NCBI GenBank assembly: GCA_018968995.1
Contig: JAGWZD010000028.1
Coordinates: 1 to 12,828 of the forward strand
Direction: 5' to 3'
Source: Bdellovibrionales bacterium
GTDB taxonomy: Bacteria; Bdellovibrionota; UBA1018
Length of the DNA: 12,828 nucleotides
Under the pieces are notes generated by a model that had not been told where the DNA came from, did no database searches, and worked only from the letters and a program-made list of their open reading frames with translations. The number at the start of each line of letters is the position of its first letter. The first letter of the stretch is position 1. Made by a program: the position numbers and the translations under genes. Positions 7,545 through 12,828 of the stretch are shown piece after piece.

Positions 7545-7580
7545 CACGAGTCACGTAGCACTCGTGACGCCACGAGTCAA
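7545..7580. promoter_or_regulatory. Palindromic operator-like site overlapping a candidate promoter of the solenoid gene
   Basis: ACTCGTG (7560-7566) and CACGAGT (7571-7577) form a perfect 7-bp inverted repeat with a 4-bp spacer; a third half-site, CACGAGT (7545-7551), lies 8 bp away in the opposite orientation to the central copy. On the minus strand a candidate promoter overlaps it: TTGACT (7580-7575) as -35, 17 bp, then TG-extended TACGTG (7557-7552) as a poor -10. Transcription would start near 7545, leaving a short leader with the GGAG before the ATG at 7529. A dimeric repressor could bind here. A hairpin in RNA is the alternative reading. The palindrome is certain; its function is inferred. 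Confidence 0.45.
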
Positions 7581-7680
7581 TTTTAAGAAATTTTTGTTTT
7601 GATTTCGATAACTTATGCATCCAGCCACCCTCTTCTGTGCACGCCCTTTGCACACCCTGCGGGCGAGGCAAGAGCCTGAT

Positions 7681-7686
7681 GGAGGA
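7681..7686 (+). promoter_or_regulatory. Ribosome binding site that sets the hemerythrin start
   Basis: GGAGGA ends 3 nt before the ATG at 7690. It supports that start over the in-frame upstream ATG at 7615, whose 25 additional residues look unlike the family and have no ribosome-binding site. Confidence 0.75.
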
Positions 7687-7689
7687 ACG

Positions 7690-8124
7690 ATGAAGGCGTT
7701 GGACCTACTTCGCGCAGATCACCGACAATTGGGGCAGCTATTTGAACAAGTACGTCAAACCCAGGACTTCGCCGAGCGTCGAGAGCTTTTTGAGGACATT
7801 CGCGACCGTCTGGACTGGCACTCTAGCCTTGAAGAAGAAATTTTTTATCCGCGATTTCTGAAGGCTTCCGAACTGAGTGAGCTGATGAGTGAATCCATGG
7901 AGGACCATCAACTCATGCGAGAAATCGTTGGAGAGCTATCGACCACCTATGATCGGGAAGATTTCAATGAACTACTCGAAGAACTGATAGATACGATCGA
8001 AGATCACGTCGCCGAGGAGGAGAGCGAAGTGTTTCCTCGCCTACTTGGCGCGCTTTCTGACGACGAGTGGAGTGATCTCTACGAAAAAATGATTCAGCGG
8101 AGCAATACAGCAGAAGCCGCTTGA
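7690..8124 (+). CDS. Hemerythrin-like HHE-domain protein
   Basis: A 144-residue soluble four-helix-bundle protein without signal peptide. Candidate non-heme di-iron ligands appear in order and at family spacing: H11 (ADHRQLG), H44 and E48 (HSSLE), H73 (EDHQLM), H106 and E110 or E111 (HVAEEE). The F52-x-P54 and F115-P116 turns after each H...E helix (EEEIFYPR, ESEVFPRL) are typical. Known: these proteins bind O2 or sense or scavenge oxygen, NO, peroxide or iron at a di-iron site; the role varies between paralogues. The start at 7690 is set by a strong ribosome-binding site. It is a single-gene unit, divergent from the solenoid gene, and its stop codon directly abuts the end of the convergent lipoprotein gene. 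It has no visible functional link to either neighbour. Confidence 0.94.
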   Translation: MKALDLLRADHRQLGQLFEQVRQTQDFAERRELFEDIRDRLDWHSSLEEEIFYPRFLKASELSELMSESMEDHQLMREIVGELSTTYDREDFNELLEELIDTIEDHVAEEESEVFPRLLGALSDDEWSDLYEKMIQRSNTAEAA

Positions 8125-9519
8125 TTAGGGGAATTCTATGGTCAAGGGTTGAGCTCGGTGGCTGCTCCAGTACTGACAGGTCGTTCCGGACTGTACATCA
8201 GCAGAAGACCTCTCGAGCCCGGGAAATCGAAATGGACTACATCGTAAACGCACGTCGAAAACGGCTGAACCCTGCTGCAGTTTTGTTCGGGCATCGAGAG
8301 TTTGTGAGCGCTCATCAAATGAGCCCTGTTCAAAAGATATCACCAGTTTTTCTCTCGCTGAGTGTCCAGGTAATTCAAATTGAAGAGAGAGACTCACTTC
8401 GTGTTCAGTGGAAGGCACGAAAAGCTCACGAAGCTCTTGTTCTCGAGTCCGCGCCGCATAAGTAGCCTTCAGCCAGACCTTTAACGAGTTATCATTCAAC
8501 GTGGTCCGGCCGTCTAATTCCCTGAACAGAATCGACCGTGAATCGGCGTTATCAACAGGTAATTTGTCGATCGCGCTGGGGTCGGTTTGCAGAGAGACAG
8601 TGGTGGTCGCAACACGGCCAAATCCCTCAGTAGAGTGAGAGCATTTCCACTCCGTTCCAGTGGACTCGCATTCTGTAATCACTTCTGAAATTGCGTTATT
8701 TCTCTCAACCAAGGCTTTGCCCGTAAGTTTTCCAGTCCGGCGATCAAGCAAGGCATCTTTGTGCACCAATCGAAAGGAATTACCGTAATTCAGCGTGAAC
8801 TGTACGACCTGAAGTGACGCAAATCGGTTCAAAAACTTTTCTTCAGGAGAGACCTCAGACTCAATAAAGATAGCGCTTACGGGCTGTTCCTTGCTCTGGC
8901 CAAACTGTGTTGAGCCTAGCCATAATTCGGTTGAGGTTCCTGGCTTTGAGGATCGAATTTTTTCCGCAATTTCAGAAATGGACTGTTTTGAGTCCTTGGT
9001 GAGCTTGAAAAGACCAGCGAGCTCGGCAGCTCCAGTGATTTGTAGCTCGCCTCCGAGGCTATTATTTGCAACAGATCCACTCAGGATCACTTGCTCGACT
9101 CGCCCACCCGATCTCTGAAGAGGTAGGGTGACTTCTAATTTTCCCGTGGATTGATCAAAATAACTATCTAGTGCCGTGAGTGCTAATCGATTAGAAGAAT
9201 CTTGGAAAATTATACGTGCTGCAAGGGTTGCTTGTCCGTCCGCGCGATCACCTGATGAGCCAGCAACGACTTTAACTTGCGGAACCAGCGTAATTTCAAA
9301 GGCACCAATCGCTTCTCCGGTTTGTTTGGAGGTGAGATCACCACGATAAATTCCTGCAGCCGAGTAGAGCTCGCCGAGGTCCTCGTTGAGCTTCTGTCGT
9401 CTCCAGTCCTCGAGGTCCTTGTCGCCCACACAGCCGAAAGAGGAAAACAGGATCAGAGCGCCAATTCCAAACGAGGTCAGGCCCGCGAGTGAATCGCTTT
9501 TACGCCTTATTTTGAACAC
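8125..9519 (-). CDS. Predicted lipoprotein with a triplicated beta-rich module, unknown function
   Basis: A 464-residue protein starting at GTG (9517-9519), supported by GGAGG (9525-9529) 5 nt upstream. The N-terminus KIRRK, a hydrophobic stretch and SSFGC with Cys30 look like a lipoprotein signal, though the lipobox is imperfect (Ser-Phe-Gly before Cys). The mature part is strand-rich. A similar segment recurs three times about 140 residues apart: DSYFDQSTGKLEV (118-130), DALLDRRTGKLTG (255-267) and QGSFDERSQTLDA (398-410), each followed by a strand of similar pattern. The second and third modules carry Cys pairs (C284/C293, C427/C448) that could form disulfides; the first has none. It lies 50 bp downstream of the RND-TolC gene on the same strand and may be co-transcribed, so an accessory envelope role for that pump is possible but unproven. 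No family recognised. Confidence 0.85.
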   Translation of the reverse strand: MFKIRRKSDSLAGLTSFGIGALILFSSFGCVGDKDLEDWRRQKLNEDLGELYSAAGIYRGDLTSKQTGEAIGAFEITLVPQVKVVAGSSGDRADGQATLAARIIFQDSSNRLALTALDSYFDQSTGKLEVTLPLQRSGGRVEQVILSGSVANNSLGGELQITGAAELAGLFKLTKDSKQSISEIAEKIRSSKPGTSTELWLGSTQFGQSKEQPVSAIFIESEVSPEEKFLNRFASLQVVQFTLNYGNSFRLVHKDALLDRRTGKLTGKALVERNNAISEVITECESTGTEWKCSHSTEGFGRVATTTVSLQTDPSAIDKLPVDNADSRSILFRELDGRTTLNDNSLKVWLKATYAARTREQELRELFVPSTEHEVSLSLQFELPGHSAREKLVISFEQGSFDERSQTLDARTKLQQGSAVFDVRLRCSPFRFPGLERSSADVQSGTTCQYWSSHRAQPLTIEFP

Positions 9520-9524
9520 GCGAA

Positions 9525-9529
9525 CCTCC
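9525..9529 (-). promoter_or_regulatory. Ribosome binding site supporting a GTG start of the lipoprotein gene
   Basis: On the minus strand GGAGG is followed by 5 nt and the GTG at 9519. It supports the GTG start, which is needed to include the basic signal-peptide region. Confidence 0.75.
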
Positions 9530-9569
9530 GGTTACTCTTTAAACAAGGCCCGAGAAAGGGGGCACTAGT

Positions 9570-12500
9570 TCAGTTGAGAATCTCAACAAGAGTCGTGGGG
9601 TCTATTCCCATAGCTTTGGTGCTCTGCGCAAGGGCTTCGAGGTACTCAAAACGGGCCTGGTCTAGGGCGTTCTCAGCTTCAGAGTAGGACTGTTGAACCT
9701 GTAAAAACTGTAAAAGATCAATGGTTGCAAGGCGATAGTTCCGTTTAGCCTCTTCGAGGCTCGATTTGGCGAGTTCCTGTGCCTTGGTCGAAACATCGAT
9801 CTTTCTGAGCGCGACCTGAAGGGCCTCCTGGGCTTTTACCTGATCTAAAGAGAGGTTTTGGCGAAGCGACTCTTCATCCAAGGCGAGTTGCCGAGCTTGA
9901 GACGTGAAGCTGTGGCGTTCATGGACCGAGGAGAGTCCACTAAACAAAGGAATGTTGACCGTGACGGTGGCGTTATACGCATTAGCCGCAGAATCGAGCA
10001 AGTCAGACGCTCGATAGGCTCCCCGACTCAAGCTTCCGGTGAATTGCACCGAGGGAAGGTCTTTTCCGAGAGTCGACCTTCGAACACTTTCAAGTTGCTT
10101 ACGGCGAAGTCCGATCTCTTCGAACTCAAGAATCTTGGAAAGCCGGCCATCAAAAAGTCCAGATACCTTTTTTTCCTCTGGCGGCAAAAGAGAGCCTCGC
10201 ACACTAATCACATCGGGACGCTCATGTCCTAGAAGCGTGGCGAGCTGTTGGGCTGAAATCTTTAGTCCGCTTTCTGCTTGTTCGAGCTTGGGTTGAAGTA
10301 GCGCAAGCTGGGTCTTGGCCTGCAGCAAATCGATGACCTGTCCGCGTCCAATGGCCTGACGACGCTGAGTCGTGGTAACGCTTTCTTTTTGAAGCTTTTC
10401 AACAGTACGAAGCGTCTCTAGGTTCCGTTGGTTGAGTAGGACCCTATAAAAACTCCTGATCACTTCAAGGATCGTATCTCTCTCGTTTATTTCTAAATCT
10501 AGGCGCGCGATGTCTCGATTTTTGTCAGCAACATCTATTCCTGATTTCAGTCCAAACACGAATAGTGGCTGAGTCAGTTGCAGGGAGCTAGTGTAATAAT
10601 TGTAAGAGTCCCCGCCAAAACGCGCTGTATTCATGATCACCGCGTCCTTTCGGGTAGATGCTGTAGCCTGCGCCGACAGGGTTGGAAAAATGGTCGACCA
10701 AGTTCTCAGAACCTCGGCTTCTGATTGCGAAATTCTCTCTCGATACTTTTGTAAACGCGGTTGATTCTGAATCGCCTCCTTGACGGCAGAAGACAGAGAT
10801 AAAGGAGATGTTTCCGCTAGGGCTTCCGAGGCGGGTAGTGCTGCCAAAAATAGAAGCACAACCGAAGCCTGCCCGGCCTGCTTGAAGCGCCGCTGAAACC
10901 TGGAGAAACCGAGATAGGCACAAGGAACAACAAAAAGCGTGAGAGCCGTAGAAACCAATACCCCACCAATAACCGTGACCGCCATCGGAACCCGGGTTTC
11001 AGCGCCAGGGCCTAGGGCTAGGGCTGGTGGAATGGCTCCGGCAACCGTTGCAAACGAAGTCATCAAGATGGGGCGCAGTCGCATCGGGCAGGCTTGAGTA
11101 AGCGCATCATAAACCGATAGTCGCCCTCTTCCGTTCTCGATCGCCTGATTCGTGAAGTCGACTAGAAGGATAGAGTTCTTTTTTACGATCCCCATCAGCA
11201 AGATAAGCCCGATAAAGCTGTAGATGTTCAAAGTCTGCCCCGTTAACAGAAGACCTAAAAAGGCACCCGACACGCTAAAAGGAAGGGCCAGAAGAACGGA
11301 TATGGGATCAATAAAGCTGTTAAACTGTGAAGCGAGAACCATATAGGCGACAGCAATGCCGAGGATCAGTGCAAAGCCCAAGTCACGAAACGATTCTTTA
11401 AATGTCTCTGCGCTGCCGCTCATGATGAGTTTGTAATCAGAAGGTAAGATCTCTTTGCCAATCTTCTGAATCTGGAGCACGGCCTCATTTTGAGACCTTC
11501 CAGGCTTCATGTTCGCAAATACGCTAATGGCTCGTTCGCGGTTATATCGATTGATTTGCGAAAGGCTAGGCTTCTCGCTGAGAGTAACGACTTCAGAAAG
11601 ACGCACAAGCTCACCGCGATTGTTTCGAACGAATAATTTGGTGATTTGCTCAGCACGCGCTCTCTCTTCACGCTCGAGACGAAGTCGAATGTCATAGCGG
11701 CGCCCCCCAGACTCATATTTACCGACATTCACTCCTCCAACGAGGGCGTTAATGACCTCAGAGATCGCCCGCACGCTCACACCCCGTGCGTTAGCGCGGT
11801 TTCGGTCTGGGGTGATCTGGATTTCCGGTTTTCCTAACTTGTAATCCCAGTCGATATCCGCCATCAGGCCGGTTTCTTCCATTCGAGTCTTCAATTTCTC
11901 AGAGTACGCGGCCAGCTTGTCCCAGTCGGCCCCGCGAACTGAAAATTCCACTGGAAATCCTCGACCAGCGCTAAAGCCACGCATCGAAAGATCTTGGGCG
12001 AAGACTTTGAGGTCCGGTATCTTGCTCAATATTTTTCGGAACTCTTCCATGAGATCTTGCTGAGTCCAGGCTTTGCCAGTTTTTGGGTTTTTTCCTCTTT
12101 GATTCTTCTCCTTTAAGGAGACGAAAATTACACCTGTGTTGACTTCGCCACCGCCAAATCCACCAACAGCAGAGTAGATTCGTACTATCTCAGGGCGTGC
12201 CATCAATAGTTTTTCCGCCTCTTGAAACTTGGTATTGGTGTACTCTAGCGAGCTGTCTGTGGGAGTTTTCAGGCGCATTAAGAAAACCCCTTGGTCTTGG
12301 GTTGGAGAAAACTCTTTTCCAATAAATTTTACGGAAAACGAGGTCGCAACCAGGAATACTAGCGATGCGAAAAGGACCATTTTGTAACGCGCCAGCGCAA
12401 GCTTTAGTATTGATCCGTACAGCTCAGTGCAGCGTTTAAAGGCACTATCTACCCAGGCTCCCAGTCCCCGGGTGCGGTGTGAGCTGTCTAGAAACTGAGA

Positions 12501-12828
12501 ACAACGCATCGGTGTAAGCGTGAGTGCCTCGAGGAGAGATAGTCCAACGGCAACGGTAAGAGTGATTCCGAACTGGAAGAAGAATTTTCCAATGGCACCT
12601 TTCATGAACACCACTGGAATAAAAATGGCTGCAATCGCAATCGTTGCCGCTAAGGCTGCAAAGGTAATTTCTTTAGATCCAGTAATGGCAGCCTCGAGTC
12701 GAGATTTCCCCATCTCTTTATGTCGAACAATGTTCTCGAGAACCATGATTGCGTCATCTACAACAATGCCGATGGCGAGACTCAGCCCAAGCAGGGTGAA
12801 CGTGTTGAGAGTGAAGTTCATGAAGGAT
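9570..12828 (-). CDS. RND efflux pump (HAE1 type) fused in frame to a TolC-family outer-membrane factor; N-terminus beyond the right edge
   Basis: One uninterrupted frame; numbering here is from the Met at 12821. RND part, residues 1 to about 640: TM4 with the proton-relay pair D22-D23 (GIVVDDAIMVLEN, equivalent to AcrB D407/D408), TM5-TM7, the second periplasmic loop, and TM10 with GIVKKNSILLVDF, where K548 matches AcrB K940; TM12 is about 617-637. The relay looks intact, so the pump should be active. Roughly the first 370-390 residues of an AcrB-length protein are outside the window. Then a short basic linker (RFQRRFKQAGQ), a signal-peptide-like segment (ASVVLLFLAALPASEALA|E, about 652-669), and a 414-residue TolC/OEP domain with coiled-coil helices and FSGL/LLQFLQVQQSY features. 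Normally these are separate proteins. AcrB ends in the cytoplasm, so topology permits export of the TolC part. No adaptor (AcrA-like) is visible; it may lie upstream. Confidence 0.92.
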   Translation of the reverse strand, partial: SFMNFTLNTFTLLGLSLAIGIVVDDAIMVLENIVRHKEMGKSRLEAAITGSKEITFAALAATIAIAAIFIPVVFMKGAIGKFFFQFGITLTVAVGLSLLEALTLTPMRCSQFLDSSHRTRGLGAWVDSAFKRCTELYGSILKLALARYKMVLFASLVFLVATSFSVKFIGKEFSPTQDQGVFLMRLKTPTDSSLEYTNTKFQEAEKLLMARPEIVRIYSAVGGFGGGEVNTGVIFVSLKEKNQRGKNPKTGKAWTQQDLMEEFRKILSKIPDLKVFAQDLSMRGFSAGRGFPVEFSVRGADWDKLAAYSEKLKTRMEETGLMADIDWDYKLGKPEIQITPDRNRANARGVSVRAISEVINALVGGVNVGKYESGGRRYDIRLRLEREERARAEQITKLFVRNNRGELVRLSEVVTLSEKPSLSQINRYNRERAISVFANMKPGRSQNEAVLQIQKIGKEILPSDYKLIMSGSAETFKESFRDLGFALILGIAVAYMVLASQFNSFIDPISVLLALPFSVSGAFLGLLLTGQTLNIYSFIGLILLMGIVKKNSILLVDFTNQAIENGRGRLSVYDALTQACPMRLRPILMTSFATVAGAIPPALALGPGAETRVPMAVTVIGGVLVSTALTLFVVPCAYLGFSRFQRRFKQAGQASVVLLFLAALPASEALAETSPLSLSSAVKEAIQNQPRLQKYRERISQSEAEVLRTWSTIFPTLSAQATASTRKDAVIMNTARFGGDSYNYYTSSLQLTQPLFVFGLKSGIDVADKNRDIARLDLEINERDTILEVIRSFYRVLLNQRNLETLRTVEKLQKESVTTTQRRQAIGRGQVIDLLQAKTQLALLQPKLEQAESGLKISAQQLATLLGHERPDVISVRGSLLPPEEKKVSGLFDGRLSKILEFEEIGLRRKQLESVRRSTLGKDLPSVQFTGSLSRGAYRASDLLDSAANAYNATVTVNIPLFSGLSSVHERHSFTSQARQLALDEESLRQNLSLDQVKAQEALQVALRKIDVSTKAQELAKSSLEEAKRNYRLATIDLLQFLQVQQSYSEAENALDQARFEYLEALAQSTKAMGIDPTTLVEILN
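10815..10910 (-). other. Internal signal-peptide-like junction between the RND and TolC domains
   Basis: Codons 638-669 of the visible fragment encode a basic stretch with two arginines and a lysine (residues 644-647), a hydrophobic run (654-661) and a signal-peptidase-I-like ALA|E site, after which the mature TolC domain begins at 10814. There is no stop codon and no ATG between the domains. The only internal start candidates, e.g. the GTG at 10857-10859, lack a convincing ribosome-binding site and would remove the basic n-region. Cleavage is predicted, not shown. Confidence 0.65.

Noticed and set aside
7530..7547. Upstream GTG/ATG starts at 7547 and 7544 for the solenoid gene
   Set aside because: No Shine-Dalgarno precedes them, and they may lie at or before the transcription start; the ATG at 7529 has GGAG at 9 nt and starts a clean signal peptide.
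7560..7600. Rho-independent terminator on the plus strand (7-bp stem followed by T-rich DNA)
   Set aside because: No plus-strand transcript is expected to arrive from the left here except antisense RNA, and the T tract is interrupted; an operator fits better.
7637..7665. Hairpins in the hemerythrin leader (GTGC/GCAC and CGCCC/GGGCG)
   Set aside because: Short, mutually exclusive stems with long loops; no riboswitch or attenuator pattern recognised.
7615..7689. Additional 25-codon N-terminal extension of the hemerythrin gene from the ATG at 7615
   Set aside because: No ribosome-binding site, unlike the GGAGGA before 7690, and the HHE domain begins directly after the later Met.
9520..9569. 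Possible terminator between the RND-TolC gene and the lipoprotein gene
   Set aside because: The only stem found on the minus strand is GCCC/GGGC (4 bp) with an 8-nt loop and no real T run; too weak to call.
10588..10923. A 111-codon minus-strand frame across the RND-TolC junction, possibly a frameshifted separate TolC start
   Set aside because: It starts at TTG, is in a different frame, has no TolC features and ends early; the RND and TolC domains are continuous in one frame without it.

Overview
The window looks like chromosomal DNA of a diderm (Gram-negative) bacterium of moderate GC content. It is tightly packed and contains an outer-membrane beta-barrel, a LolA-like periplasmic protein, an RND/TolC efflux system and a lipoprotein. 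The general style (roughly balanced GC, many poorly characterised envelope proteins, a BtaA/DUF3419-type enzyme, a stand-alone hemerythrin) would fit a Bdellovibrionota or other former 'delta' lineage. That placement is an inference from gene content only. I saw no rRNA, tRNA, CRISPR array, transposase or phage genes.

Left part (1-5715). A 5'-complete but 3'-truncated AMP-binding acyl-CoA ligase-like gene points left (1-750, minus). A 63-bp gap separates it from a divergent five-gene plus-strand operon. The operon encodes, in order, a DUF3419/BtaA-family SAM-dependent enzyme, a LolD/MacB-type ABC ATPase, a LolC/E-type FtsX-fold permease, a periplasmic LolA-like protein and a predicted outer-membrane barrel. 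Gaps are 32 bp, -4, 12 bp and -4, so the genes are probably co-transcribed and partly translationally coupled. The parts suggest one pathway: make or modify an amphiphile, extract it from the inner membrane with ATP, carry it through the periplasm, and hand it to the outer membrane. This is the best candidate in the window for an undescribed system.

Middle part (5703-9519). A minus-strand exported protein (5703-7529) has eight tandem alpha-helical units at its C-terminus, most exactly 32 residues long. Its 3' end overlaps the barrel gene by 13 bp. Its promoter region has a perfect 7-4-7 palindrome plus a third half-site. Divergent to it is a 144-residue hemerythrin-like protein (7690-8124), which abuts, with no spacer, the end of a minus-strand lipoprotein (8125-9519) whose mature part seems to contain a beta-rich module three times.

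Right part (9570-12828). One minus-strand reading frame, entering from beyond the right edge, encodes the C-terminal part of an HAE1-type RND pump fused in frame to a complete TolC-family outer-membrane factor. A signal-peptide-like segment lies exactly at the junction. A processed or tethered pump-channel fusion is the second main point of interest.

No stretch over 300 bases lacks a gene. The longest gap is 7530-7689 (160 bp), covered by the palindrome and ribosome-binding-site entries.
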